From Selaginella tamariscina (lineage: Eukaryota > Streptophyta > Lycopodiopsida > Selaginellales > Selaginellaceae), in NCBI GenBank assembly GCA_003024785.1, contig PUQB01000318.1, positions 1-64,000 of the forward strand: a DNA stretch of 64,000 bases, written 5' to 3'. Position numbers and translations under genes: made by a program. Each line of letters starts with the position of its first letter. Positions within the stretch are counted from its first letter, which is position 1. The notes below the pieces were generated by a model that saw only the letters and a list, made by a program, of their open reading frames with translations, did not search any database and was not told where the DNA came from. Of this stretch, positions 1-12,600 are shown one piece after another.

Positions 1-700
1 TGGATGGTAACCTGTAAGAGTGAAGAAAGGTGTCTGGCATGTAGATGCATGAACGGAGTTGTTGTAGGCAAACTCCGCCATAGGAAGAAGGTCCAACCAG
101 TTGTCCTATTGGTAACTGATGAAGCAGCGAAGATACTACTACAAGGTCTGAATCGTGCGTTCTGATTGCCCATTAATTTGCGGATGATATCCTGAAGAAA
201 GATTCACTTTAACTTGTAGACTCCGGAGAAGCTCTCGCCAAAATCTAGACATGAATTGTGGGCCTCGATTAGAAACAATGCTCTTACAAAGATCATGATG
301 TCGGAACACTTTGCGGATCACCAACTCAACAGTTGTCTGGCATGTAGCCATCTTGTTACATGGTAGGAAATGAGCATGTTTGGTGAAACGGTCAACCACC
401 ACAAGAACTGCATCAAATCCACGAGAAGTGAGAAAATCCATATAAATGGATCTCCAAGGAGCAGAGGGAACATGAAGAGAACGAAGAAGACCAAAGGGCG
501 CATGACAAAACATCTTCGACCTGTTGCAGGTATCACAACTCCATACAAACTTTTCCATAAAACCTTGCAACCCAGGTCACCAATAGTTGCGGGTCACCAA
601 CTCAACTGTCTTGGCCACACCAAAATGTCATGTAGCTGGGGTATCATGACAATCCTGTACCACACGAGTCTTGTAAACACCAACAGGAATGTACAGGAGA
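1..700 (-). pseudogene. Integrase domain of the gypsy element (partial)
   Basis: The best open stretch is 570-139. It carries the end of the zinc-binding HHCC region (CDTCNRSK), the first catalytic Asp context (YMDFL followed by VVVDRFTKHAHF), the second Asp region in a variant form (SIVSNRGPQF, where DRG is usual, so the expected Asp is Asn here) and the region around the catalytic Glu (YHPQINGQSERTIQTL). This is established retroviral-type integrase architecture. The Asp-to-Asn change and the surrounding frame breaks suggest inactivity. Confidence 0.85.
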
Positions 701-904
701 CCTTCCCAGTATAAGAGTCTGTCCTTTATGGCGAACAACTTGTAGTCTATATGGGAACTGGAGGAAGAGGAGCTTGTGATATTAGGACTAATGTGTGAGA
801 ACACAAGTCGTCTCTAGCCAATTGCAAACGAATGTCCTATAGAAGTGTTGAATCTGCTGGAGCCTGATGAACTTGTAATGCCGCAAGCCGAAATTGATCA
901 TGAC

Positions 905-1447
905 TTAGCAACACTGCTTTTGACAGTTATATGCAGGATCACCTGGGGTCGGTGCAAGGTAAGAGCGCCTAGACAATGCATCTGCTTTGCCATTCCAAAA
1001 ATCAGGCATGTAGACGATGACAAAATCAAAACGTAATAAGAATTCCGCCCACCTAGCTTGTTGCTGACTGAGAACTCCAGCCATTTGAAAAAACTCCAGA
1101 TTTTTGTGATCCATAAAAACTTGTATAGGATGCGCAGCACCTTCTTGGAAGTGCCGCCACTCCTCGAACGAATCCACAATGGCCTTGTCATGAATCTCGT
1201 AATTGATCTCTGCCGAAAAGAACTTACGAGAGTGAAAGGTTATAAGATGGAGTAACTTATCTTCTTCAATTTGTGATAAAATAGAACCTACTGCAAAGTT
1301 CGAAGCATCTGCTTCAACAAAGAAGGGACGAGAAGGATCAGGATGTGCTAAAATTGGAGCTGTCATGAAGGCGTCCTTGAGTGCTATGAATGCATGTTTC
1401 GCCTTATCGGACCAAGAGAAATCCCCTGTGCGCTTGGTGAGTTCCAT
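905..1447 (-). pseudogene. RNase H domain of the gypsy element
   Basis: An open stretch of about 180 codons begins with the connection region (FSWSDKAKHAFIALKDAF), then the RNase H motif VEADASNFAVGSILSQ with the first catalytic Asp. It continues to MDHKNLEFF and the terminal ADALSR motif. The order and motifs match Ty3/gypsy RNase H. It is separated from the reverse transcriptase stretch (2128-1697) by stops and a frame change. Confidence 0.88.
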
Positions 1448-1696
1448 GAGTTGAAGTACACGCTTGGAGAAGTCCTATATGAATCGCCTATAGAAGTTTG
1501 TAAAGCCAAGAAAACATTGTACGTCTCGTACAGACTTGGGCCTCTCCCACTCCACAATAGTCTTCACCTTGTGCATGTTCATGGAAACGCCATCAGGAGA
1601 GACAATGTAGCCCAAGAACTCCACAGTATCCCTGTCAAAAAAACACTTCTCTCACTTCGCATATAGGCCATGCTCGCGAAGCTTTTGTAAAATTAG

Positions 1697-2128
1697 TCAT
1701 ACATGCTTGTCATGTGCCGCCTGGTCCTTGGAGAAAATCAAAATGTCATCGAGGTAGATTACCACAAATTGGTTCAAGAAGTCGTGAAAGATGTCGTTCA
1801 CCACGGCTAGGGCATTTGTAAGTCCAAAAGGCATCACAGTGTACTCGAAATGTTCATATATTGTACGAAAAATAGTCTTCCACTCATCGCCTGGACGAAT
1901 GCGTACAAGATTGTATGCCCCTTGTAAGTCAATCTTGGTGAACACCTTTGCTCCTCGTAGCCGATCGAGAAGTTCCGGGATCAATGGCAATGGGTACCAG
2001 TTCCGGATGGTGACTTGATTTAAACCCCTGTAGTCCACAACCAAACGCAAACTCCCATCTTTCTTCTTGACAAAGAAGATAGGTGCTTCTGCAAGGGACT
2101 TTGAGTGACAAATGAAGCCAGATGCCAA
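1697..2128 (-). pseudogene. Reverse transcriptase core of the gypsy element
   Basis: The reading frame contains [17 protein letters not shown], then [19 protein letters not shown] (first catalytic Asp), MPFGLTNA and the intact catalytic box [12 protein letters not shown] few residues normally following TNAPAVFQ are missing ([11 protein letters not shown]), so a short deletion is likely. The thumb region is out of frame downstream. Confidence 0.92.
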
Positions 2129-2594
2129 GTTGTCCTTGATGTACTAGCGAAGAACCTTCAATTATGTAGGTGACAGTGCATAAATTGGTCCGAACGGTGG
2201 AGTCTTCTTTTCCGCAAGATCGATAGGACAGTCGTAGGACCTGTGAATAGGAAGAATTGCAGCCTTGTGCTTATCAAAAACATTCTAGAAGGAGTGATAC
2301 TTAAATGGTAAGGAAGAAGTAGAAGGAGGAGAAGGGATTGAAAAACAGGAGAGTCAAATATAAAAGAGGTAGAAGAGGACGTAGGAGTTACTTGAAAAAC
2401 AAAGAGATGAAAAGGAGTAGGATCAGTCACAAGTGCATGCATAGTAGTGGTAAGAACTTGGAGAGGGAGGAGGGAGTTATGAATGAAAAAGAGGAATGGT
2501 TTTAGGGGATGGAACATAAGCAGAGTAATGAAAAGAGCCAGGATTGGAGAAAACCTATGTGGATGTTGACAAGTGTACAGAATTGAAATAATCA

Positions 2595-2823
2595 TGTACA
2601 GAAGTCTGTGAATGCACAAAAGTGAGGAGAGCCTGTGAATGTGTTGACGAACTGACAAGAGGTGGATCCTATTGAGGAGGAACCTTCGATACTAATACAA
2701 GATTGGAAGAGCCCTGTACAGGAATCCGTGAACTTACAGGAGTGGAGAGAGCCTGCGGATGTGCTAACAAACTGACATGAGGTGAATCCTGTCGAGGAGG
2801 AATCTTCAACACTGATACAGTCT
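2595..2823. repeat. Tandem duplication, ~120-bp unit, two copies
   Basis: The stretch starting TGTACAGAAGTCTGTGAATG at 2595 recurs at 2715 as TGTACAGGAATCCGTGAAC. The similarity continues through GGTGGATCC/GGTGAATCC and GAGGAGGAA blocks. It lies between the protease and reverse transcriptase of the gypsy element, in a stretch (2129-2917) with no other recognisable domain. It looks like a duplication in a linker. Confidence 0.7.
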
Positions 2824-2917
2824 TAAACACTAAGGTCATATCCTACCTGCAGGAAGATACAGGATTGATCTTGGCTGCTGAAGAGGAAAACGTGAGCGTC
2901 CTAGACCTCCAGTCAAT

Positions 2918-3283
2918 CTAAGGATTTGCAACCACGAACCATGGCATGCCCAAAACGATGGGAGTCGTTTGAGTCTTGATCAAGTTGAAGAAAATCGAAC
3001 AGTTGAATGCGCCATGAGTGCAAGAGAGAGGTGTGGTAGCATGGGTAACTACGCCAGAAGCAATTAGACGATCATTTATAACCTCTACAGGAACTGCATG
3101 CTTCAACTTCACCACCAGAATGCCATGCTGAGTTGCAAAAGTGTCATTCATGAAGCATGCATTTGCACCGGTGTCTAACAGGGCAAACTCCTTGAGCTCT
3201 CGATTATTGAGACGAATGTGTACAAGAAACTTGAGTGATGGGATGGTATGAGCAACACCAATGGAGCCTACACCTACGTCCAA
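2918..3283 (-). pseudogene. Retroviral-type aspartic protease of the gypsy element
   Basis: An open stretch of 121 codons holds the aspartic protease active-site motif FALLDTGANACFMND and, further on, VLGMPWF, the flap/ILG-like region found in plant gypsy proteases. It sits between the gag zinc knuckle and the reverse transcriptase, as expected. It is separated from both neighbours by stops. Confidence 0.85.
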
Positions 3284-3343
3284 CTTCGTGGCTCCTAAAC
3301 GAAGTGGACATTGAAGTTTTCTGACTAAACTTCATCTTCAACT

Positions 3344-4290
3344 TCACATGTCTTGAACTTCTTGATTTAATAGGGCCACCTTGTGTCCTTCACCACAATA
3401 CAAGCATAAATTCTCACCACAAGGACATTGCTTCTCCGCAACTGAAAGTGGACCACACTTGTATTTGTCAACTTCCATAGGAACTACTCTAAAAGGTGTC
3501 GTAGGAACATGTGCTACAGCTACAGGATTGGCTTGCAGGAACTGCTGATGGGATTTTTTCTGATGACGCTGGAACAAATGGTTGTCACAGCAAACAGCCT
3601 ATTGTATGATCTTCCCTAAGGTTTGGGCATCCAGTAACGTAAGGAGAAGGTCCTTCACGTCATCTCTCAACCCAAAACGGAAGTGTTCAATCAATACAGT
3701 TTCGTCCCATGGAATGTCCGTGCAAAGTTGCTGAAATTCAAATGCATAGATGGAAGCTGGTCGGAAACCTTGTGTGAATTTCCTAACTTCGTGCATGCAG
3801 AATGGTACTTATCGGGATCTCCAAAGCAGGCTTCAAAGGCAGCCACGAATCCTTCAAAGTCTTTCATTAATGGGTCGTCACGCTCCAACAAAGGGGCAAC
3901 CCAAGCCCGTGGAGATGCAACTAGTAAAGATGCCAAAAGGCTAGCCTTTTATGCATCAGTCCAGTACCGGCGTGGTTGCATGCGGATCAAAAGCATGATC
4001 TGATTCAGGAAACATTAGAAATCGGCACGATTGCCACTGAACTTCTTTGGCATGCTGATATTTGGCTCTGAAGAAGAGTTCGATGGAGAGGAAGCCACGG
4101 ATGCTTGAGAGAGAGCTTGTGCAGCAGCCTTGGAGGATGCATTAGTAGCTGCATACGCCGCGTTGGTGGAACCTTGCAGATCTGTGACCACTTGGTGCAA
4201 AATGGCTAGCTCATGAAGCAACATTTGGTGCTCGTGTTGAAATTGCTCAAAATCTGTCATGATCCGTGAAAGAAAGAAAGAGGAAAACAA
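3344..4290 (-). pseudogene. Gag (capsid and zinc knuckle) of the gypsy element
   Basis: The start is the ATG at 4290. A downstream in-frame Met begins MTDFEQFQHEHQMLLHE, followed by an Ala/Ser-rich linker and MPKKFSGNRADF. The capsid continues in other frames (3936-3691, containing FEGFVAAFEACFGDPDKYH; 3796-3599, containing FRFGLRDDVKDLLL), a pattern typical of the retrotransposon gag family. A degenerate zinc knuckle (NLCLYCGEGHKV) is at 3577-3344. At least two frame breaks and stops make it non-functional as written. Confidence 0.85.
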
Positions 4291-4359
4291 GGGGAAAAAG
4301 TTAAGGAGAAAAAAAAGTAGTTGGAAATTGGGGAGTTATGAAAGCAGTTATTATTAAAC

Positions 4360-4750
4360 TGTCAAGCCACGATCCAAGAATAAGGAGGCTTGACTCAAGA
4401 GCAGGACAAGAACTAGGAACAAGATAAGAAGAGGACAAGAACTAGGAATAAGATGAGAACAAGAGGCAAGGAGCAAAACAAAAACAAAACAAGAATGATT
4501 GTAGAATGACTGGTGTTAATAGTAACTAATTGTACAATAATTAAGTCAGAGCTTTTATGCTCACAACTTCAAGAGATAATCTAGGCATGAGCTAATATAC
4601 TCCAAGGGCTAATCTAGTCATGAGCTAAAAATAATATTTCATATCCTGTAGACATATCCTGTAGGCATATCCTATGGGCATATCCTATGGGCATATCTTG
4701 TATTCCATATCCTGCATCCTGTATCCTGTATCCCATATCGGGTCATGACA
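4360..4750 (-). repeat. 5' LTR of the 1-4750 gypsy element
   Basis: On the plus strand it begins TGTCAAGCCACGATCC and ends GGTCATGACA, giving the TG...CA termini and the inverted terminal TGTCA/TGACA. It is 391 bp. It contains a GACAAGAACTAGGA-type purine-rich tandem tract and, near the other end, repeated TATCCTGTAGGCA-like units. The same parts in the same order occur in the solo LTRs at 44955 and 47073. No convincing primer-binding site follows it. Confidence 0.9.
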
Positions 4751-5966
4751 ATAGGAAGAGTTTTTAGGTTCATAATTGAGCTTTTTATTCTTCCACTGGT
4801 GCACAACCATATATTGTGATACCTCAACTTCTAAATGATAAGGGTACGTCCCACATTTGTGGTAGCTTACCCTTAACATGAATGAATCCGTGCCTAAGAA
4901 ATCTTGTCGGACTGCATATTCCAAGAGTAAAAGGTTGAGGCATGTCTCTAACCTCCTTCTCCACGTTAAATTAAGAGTAGCACTTGTAACTAAGTAGGGC
5001 ACATCCGTGTATTTATTTATCTATGGGTGTGGGATCTTAACTAATGAGTTCTCTTTACCATGTTCCTAAGAGTTCACAAAGGGGCTTTAGAATTAGCATT
5101 TACAAACCACATTTGTGGCACCATGTGTAACTCTTGAATTTGAGGAGTTATAGCAAGATAGCCACATCTTAAGAAATAGTGTTAAATGAAGATGTGACAC
5201 TAAGCTAGATGACAAATGATACAACACTTGAGGAATGCCTTATGGGGTTGTCTCATGGGTTTAATGTAGAGAGGCTGGATACTCTAGCAAGGGGGCATGC
5301 TTATGCTTGCATTAGTGTGCTAAAACCTTAGGCATCCGCTCAAAGGGAGGTTAGGTCTCATAACTAGGTATGCCAGTCGGCACACTTGGCTAAGGGGTGT
5401 TTGCATTGGGGGTGTGAATATGTCCAAAGGTTGAACAACCTAAGTTCATTAGCATGAACTCTTTTGTGAAGCACTCGCAAGGTTTTGTACTTAAGATTAT
5501 TCAAATCTAGCCTTAGGGAACAAAACACTCATGTTCATATACAGCGCACACTCATGTTCTTATTAAGTACTAGGGTATGACTTGGCCACTTAAACTCTTA
5601 GGGGTTAGTCGTGGGTCAGCATATCCCTTGTTGCCCTAAAGGGGTTGTATTTCCAGATGAGGGTGACCTCAAGGGGTAAATCATGATGCCTTAGCTTTGT
5701 CATGGGGGTATCCTTAATAAGGTTAGGGCATGAGCCTGTTTAGGTCTTTTGAGGTAGGATCCTAAAATCTGCTTGGATTATCTTATAAGGTTGGGCAATA
5801 GTTAATCTAGGATTTAGGGTAGAACCCTAAGTTTTGTGTCTATTTGGGCATTTAAGTTAGACTTTTAGGGTCGTTTTAGAAAACTTCACATAATGTGTTG
5901 ATGCTGGATGGCCACTTGGCAGCTACATATTGTTATGTGTTGGCCCTTCGAGTAAAAACTTTAACA
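4751..5966 (+). repeat. LTR fragment of the long-LTR chromovirus family
   Basis: From TTGAGCTTTTTATTCTTCC onward it parallels the LTR at 24243-27511, including the 'TGGTGCA...AAGGGTACGTCCCAC' stretch and the end AAAACTTTAACA. The normal primer-binding site does not follow (ATATAAGG instead of TTGGTATCAG), so this is a solo LTR or a 3' LTR. Its 5' part is cut off by the gypsy insertion at 4750. Confidence 0.75.
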
Positions 5967-6544
5967 ATATAAGGTTTTAGTGGTTTTTTGAATGAATATG
6001 TATGAGTTATAGTGTGTGGGTTTTTAAGAAAAATCACACACAAACATTTGGTGCTCTATTTAAGCTTAAACACCATCTGCATGTATTAAATTTTGTGTTT
6101 TCATGCTATTTCACTACTTTATAACAATGCTCAATGTGAATAGTTTATATGATATATTCAGTTTTCATAGTTTGTACATTGTATTCATTATATATAATAT
6201 CATAATTGGTTACTCTCCTCATGACCACAAAAACCTTGAACAATTACTTTCCTCGCGATAGGTTATTTATATAACATATTAATTTAATTCATGAATGAAA
6301 GTAAATATCAAATTATTATACACTAAATGTATCACCTTAATGGCTTTTTTTTTTAATTTCATTTCCTTTAAATGCAAAGGTTTTAATCAGTCAAAACCAT
6401 CTTCATTAAGTAAATATCCTTTGGAATTTGATAAGTAAATAAACACATACACACACACACAAACTATAAATGGAAACTCCACATTGAACTGATTTACTAA
6501 TATATGCATATATGTGACATTTTATATGTGTGTGGTGTGTTGTG

Positions 6545-6575
<31 letters not shown>

Positions 6576-7101
6576 GTATGTATATATTTTGCACTCTTCA
6601 TATATATATATTATAGATGTATTTTAGGTGTGTACTTGCAAAATTGTGTCCATATTTGTGAATCAATACATCATCCACATACACAGACACATACATCTAG
6701 TCATATATGCATGTATGTGACATGTATGCGTATACTCTGACCAACAACTTATTTATGTAAGCTAGAGTTTGCAAATAAATTCTAACATAATTTATATATA
6801 ATTTCTAGTTTCAATTACACATATATTTAATTTATGTATGTACTGATGGGTATATTTATATATAAGCAAGTATATATATCAAACTCTCTAATTAGTTAAC
6901 AATATTAACCATATAAAAGTTCTCGAAGTCAACTCTTATGTTGCTAGTTAATGTATTCTACATACATATATAATTATGTATTTGTGTATGTAGAGAGAGA
7001 GAGCAAGAGAGACATTTGGTTAGGACAAATATAATGGAAAAGTTCATCTATAAAACTTTGACAAAACCTTCACATGTAGAATGATACCTTATATATTATA
7101 C

Positions 7102-7180
<79 letters not shown>

Positions 7181-10100
7181 CTGATCTTCCTCTTGGATAA
7201 AAGTAACTTCGCTAAACATGGTTGTGCTATTGTGCTAGGATTTGAGGTTGTTGCTGCTATCCAAGGCTATGCTATTTGACAGACCAAGGAGGCTGTGATG
7301 TCCAAGGTAAAAATAAGTCCCAAGCCCAATCTCCTATTGCATTGGAGAAGACTTGCTTATTGGCATTTGGAGGTGCTACCATGTTGGGCATACAATGAAG
7401 GTGCAACGGTGAGACGAAGACCTACCCAAAACCCTATGGCTAGTGGCTAGGTTAAGCATGCCATGGTTTGAAAGTGAGATGTCTATAAACAAAATTAATA
7501 ATAAATATTCATTTGCAAAATGGTTTTCTTATGAAATTAAGGTAGTGTTGCTAAAGTACTCTCTCTTTAGCTACTTGTGAAAAACTTGAAATTTGATTTA
7601 AGTAGTTTATTGAAACGTTTTGGCTTTTAAATTAAATATATTTTATGTTGCTTAATAATTGCTTTAACCTTAGTACTGGACAAATATGTAATATATATTA
7701 TAATATCTATAAAAATTATTGTAAGTTTGGTGAGTTAGAAGTTCACTACAGTATTACAATATTTATAAACCTAGGTGCCTTTGCATTCATTGAAAACTAG
7801 AAACTACATGATTCAAAGAGCTTTAATATATTTAGTTTAAGCACTTAGTATAAAGAGATTATACACTAGCTAAATGGACTAGTGTATGTATTAATATATG
7901 CACACATCCATGTTACACGTGAATACTAACATATTTATAATGACTATCCTACCTATATTATATTGCAAAAAAGTGTGTGTGTGTGTGTTCATGTGTATGT
8001 ATAATTTTGGCATGCATATATCACAATGCACAAACACACCTTTTGTGCATATAAAAGGTTATAAAAATAAGTATAAATATATGTATACATATGTAAGTGC
8101 TTTATAGTATATTAGTATATTAAGTAGGTGCCTCTGTATCATAACTAAGTTATATAATGGTGCATTAGCCCTTTAGTAAGTTGAGATTGTAAAATTATTA
8201 TTATTATTTCTTATGGAATTTACATATGTTAATGTAAGTCATAAATTGATTTAATACATATAATATATTAGCCATTGTATGATGAATTTATATATGTAAG
8301 TAGAATATACAATGCACCATAGGGTGATATATGAGGTGCTATGTTCAAGTCTTTGGCATCACCATATGGCCATTGTGGCACGGTTTAAATATTATCACAA
8401 GCTGTTTTAAGTTCAATTCTTCGACGACACTATAAGGACAAAAGTAATTATTGCTTGACAAAAAAATAACACCCCAAACACATTTTTGTGGCCTAAGCCT
8501 TCTTCATAGGCCTTCAATAGCTAATTACATTTGCCATTGCATGATTAGCTAATTACATTTGCCATTGCGAATCATGCAATGGTGAAAAATTAGCAAGGTC
8601 TTGATATTGATGGTCAGCAGTAGAGGTAGCAACAAACACTATGCCAAAACCTTTCAAGTGCCTATATGAATGGTGCATAACTCAATATCTAAAGAGAAGA
8701 ATGTTTTCTAGATCTAGTTTTTACAAGGATACGTTGTTCATTGTATGTGAGGTAGCAATTGACCCTATTTTAGAAATTATTAAAGTAGAAGGAGTTGTCG
8801 AGGATTAGAACTTGTACATATCTCAATTTGGTATTGTCGAAAACCACCCATATTGTTGATGTATACATAGAACACAATCTTGACCACATGGGAAACGAAG
8901 CTCATTAGATTGTAAAAAATGACAATGATGAGATAGGCACACTTGAGGAGTATGTTACATTTACTAAAACATTGGAGACATCAACTCCAACAAGGGAGCA
9001 AAAGAGGTTGAAGTCCATTATTAAACTAGCAAAAGTGTTTGACAGTCCACAAGTTATTGAAGCAACACAAACCACAATATTATGCATGAAATAGTGCATG
9101 CATTTGCTACATTGGATGCATTGCTAGATGTAGTGACTGTTGCATTTAGAATGACTTAATGGATTAAGGAAGTAGCTCTTCAATGAGTTGCCATGCCCAT
9201 TTTATCAGAATTTGCAATACAATATCAAAATTCATGCTCATTAACCATAACATAAACCATTTTATTAAAAGATGTACATTACATTATAGACAAAGCCACA
9301 CCGTTAATCACACACTCGTGACTATATACTAAATGCAACATTGCAAACCACTACAAAAGCTACATTCCCAATTCACCATAAGAAAAGGCCACATTTCAAC
9401 AAAATTAGACAAAAAACCATCACGGTTGTGTGGTGAAACATATGGTTAACCACAAAAAAAAAAAAGCACTATATTTATCGTCTCTTGGAAGCTCACCCGA
9501 ATTGTGGAGCTTAGGAAGGGGTCCAAGGGAAGAACTCTAAGCAAAACCTACGGTCTCCCAAAAAAAATTTGCTAATAGACAATTACTCGTCTTCTTCAAT
9601 CTTAATGGGGTGTTGATTCATCGTGAGAAGTGGTGGTTTAATCACTATGCAATGACATGTGCCATGGGATCTTCATGTTGTCCTCTACTAAATGGGCCAT
9701 TTGTGTGCTTAGTGGGATGAACCACCTCTTCAAAACTCTTTAATCACAAGGAATTCATGTGAGTATTTGAAGTTCAACATAAAAATATAATGTGGAAGAA
9801 ATAGTCTTGATGAACATACAATATTATCTTTCTTTAATTCATTTTTTTTCCACCAAGGGAGCCTCACTATCAACAAGAATTATGGCATCAACTTGGGAAA
9901 TGTAGACTTTGAAGACCCATAAAAAGACTTGTTTGTTAAGTTCGAAAGACTTCTCACTTCACACCCAAGTGGAAGTCTGACATGAGAAATCGTTAGCTAG
10001 TCCTTGTGAATAACAACCCTATTAAAATGCCCTCAATTCTAAAATCATTAAACTACACTCTATTACATACAAACCATTCAATTTCAAACATGAGAAGGCT

Positions 10101-10440
10101 GACAAAGTGATTAATAAGTTGCTAACTTACATGTTGCATATGAAGAATGCCCCTATAACCATACAATCTAACCATTTGAGACCCCGTCTACAACTTGGGG
10201 CCAATGATGTTCAACCCACCAAGTGATACAAGGTCAGGTGGCAAACTCAAAGAACACAAAAAGCCAATGAACTACTTACGCTATTTTAAAAAATTAAAGC
10301 AATTCCACAAAGATGATTTACTCAATTTAGAAGAGTATATCATCATTGCACACATGTTGGACCTATATCAAGGGAGAAACTCCATTTAGGCAAAGGATTC
10401 AATTAATACATGATTGCTTATAAATAAATATCTTTTCAAC
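5967..10440. other. AT-rich interval without a recognisable gene
   Basis: It holds microsatellites (6540-6575 TG/TA; 7106-7176 TC/TA) and a short tandem copy of TAGCTAATTACATTTGCCATTGC near 8519-8567. No conserved domain was seen on either strand. Stretches around 8700-9180 have slightly higher coding character but too many stops to call. Confidence 0.6.
7106..7176. repeat. Compound (TC)n(TA)n microsatellite
   Basis: About 21 TC units run directly into about 14 TA units. The same compound design recurs at 35909-35990 and 36629-36690. Confidence 0.95.
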
Positions 10441-12600
10441 ATCAAGTTTTAGATACAAATTACAAAGATATTTTGATAGTTCATATTAATTATATATATT
10501 CTAATACAATTAAAAACAAGTTAAAAATACATATTTTAATTTAAATAAATAATAAAATGTTAAAATTTAAATAAAGTCTAAATATGTGGTTACAAGGTCT
10601 CATGTTATATACTCGTTCAAATTTAATGATTTGAATTTAGTAAGTTAGACAATAAAATGTTATTTGTAACTAACATCATTAAAATAATAATACGAACATC
10701 AAACAATATTTTGACTACATTGTTATCTTTGAACCAATTGATTATCATATTTATTATATGTTCATAAATAGACTTTCTCAATATAACTTTTCAACACTAT
10801 GCTTCTTTAGTGACACTCTTAAAAATTTGTATTGCAGTGATAACTCATTTTGCACTTGCCGTTAAAATATATGTTCACTTTTATATTTGAATATTTCTCT
10901 TTGTCTAAAGTCAAATATGCACATTTGAACATAAGCCTTTTCTCGTTTAAACATTATTATTGAAACCGACATTGAATCTTGAATTAAATCAAAACTCAGT
11001 AAATTGAATTACATTTCTAAATCATGTCTTACTCCAAATTCATACACCTTAAAGAAGAAAAAAAATTAAAAAAATGTGTAGACTTAAAATATTACATGAT
11101 TCATTTCATAAAACTTAGTTATAAGCATAGTTATGAACACGGCCGGGATCCCGGCCGTATTCACCGTGTTTCACGAACACGGCCATGGGTCGTGTTCCTA
11201 CGGCCGTGTTCGTGAACAGTGTGTCATGTTATGAACACGGGCCGTGATCCCGGCGACCACGGCCAAGATCACGGCCCGTGTTCGTAACATAAACACTGTT
11301 TAGAATATTCTTAGTTGAATATACTTTAGGGCATACAGCATCACACAGGAACGGCAGCAGCAATCCAAGGCACAACAAGCTGGCACAGCAATCCAACACT
11401 GTGAAAGCATCCTTCTTCGCGACAGTGGTAATTTTGTATATATAATCATGTACATTTGCATATATATGTATGAGAATACTTATAAACACACACACACATA
11501 TATATTTATATAAAATTTAAACTACAACATGTAAAAACTTGGAGTTTTAGATAATATGTACAACATATCCAAATATCATATTCTTATATAAGCTAGACAT
11601 GTATATGATGTATTTTATTTTATTTTATTTCTTTTTTGAAGAATGCAGCATATTTATAAGAGAGCTTATATATGATAAAAAACACATTTTTAAGGTTAAT
11701 TTATACATAATTTGGCATGTATATGTTTCTTTAAATACATATTATTTCATTGAGTTTTATATTTATTAATTAATTAAGGTTTATTTTATTATGGTTAATA
11801 TAAAAATGATTGTGTGCAAGCTAGAATATTCATTAGAATATTCATTAATATTCACTAGAATATTCGTGAGCCATCGTGAGTCGTGATCGTGTTCCGTGGT
11901 CGGGTTCTTAGAATCTGAGGCTCGTGTTCGTGTTCCGTGTTCGTGTTCGTAACTATGGTTATAAGCTAGAACAAATTAATTTATCATGTCTTGTGAAAGT
12001 GTAAAATAAATTAATTGTGGCACACAACATGTAAGTTGCTTTTTGAGTATTGAAGTCCATACTCACAACTTAAAAACGATGCTTCCAGGATTTGAATCCT
12101 TTTTAGTGCTACCTTCACATTGAGAAATATAGGCTCGAATATTAAATGTTAGAATTTATTATATTAAATGTTAAAATTTTAACCCAAAGAACTAACACAT
12201 GGCAACATGTGGTTGTTGCATGGTCATTTGGTAACATCACTTTATATAAACAACCCTACTGACCCTTACTCAAATGCCCCAAATAAGTAAGAGACTTAGG
12301 GTCTTAGCCTAAGTCTCTCATGGGTGTCTACCCTCAGAACCCTAGAGGGTAACTCTAATGAACTTAGGATCCTACTCCAAGATACCTAAACGTGCTCATG
12401 CCCTAACCCCATTAAAAAGACATATGCTCAATACATACCCTGTGACAAAGCTAAGGCATCATCCTTGAGAAAACACCAAACATACCCTAATCCTAGGGTT
12501 AGTACTCATGCATGCTATCAACAAACATGAGTGTTCCCCTAAAGATCAAGATTTGTCAGCCATGAGCATCTATCCACTAGAGGCAATGATTTTCCATGAC
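10440..12600 (-). mobile_element. Old LTR element: 5' LTR end plus leader, split by a hAT element
   Basis: Bases ~12165-12600 are the reverse complement of the 3' part of the long LTR family (CCCAAAGAACTAACACATGG matches the copies at 19690 and 24940). To the left, reading minus, is a degenerate primer-binding site (TTAATATTCGAGCCTAT against TTGGTATCAGAGCCTAT). Leader sequence then extends to about 10440. The same leader recurs at 18990-19640. The hAT element at 11126-11957 interrupts it. No coding domain was recognised. Confidence 0.65.
11126..11957. mobile_element. Non-autonomous hAT-type transposon (832 bp)
   Basis: Terminal inverted repeats CATAGTTATGAACACG and, at the far end, the complement of CATAGTTACGAACACG are flanked by perfect 8-bp direct repeats GTTATAAG (11118-11125 and 11958-11965). 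An 8-bp duplication is characteristic of hAT elements. The related leader copy near 19480 reads TTATAAGCCAGAAG without the insert and serves as the empty site. No transposase is encoded. GC-rich palindromes lie inside the left end (11141-11156; 11226-11290). Confidence 0.9.

Larger units (their letters stand above)
1..4750 (-). mobile_element. Ty3/gypsy LTR retrotransposon, decayed, 3' end outside window
   Basis: Read on the minus strand the order is 5' LTR (4750-4360), gag (from 4290), zinc knuckle, protease, reverse transcriptase, RNase H, integrase, which is the Ty3/gypsy order. The window begins inside or just after integrase, so the 3' LTR and one target-site duplication are not visible. 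Stops and frame changes separate every domain, so it is not autonomous as written. Its LTR belongs to the same family as the solo LTRs at 44955-45628 and 47073-47448. It abuts an older LTR fragment (4751-5966), into which it probably inserted. Confidence 0.9.
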
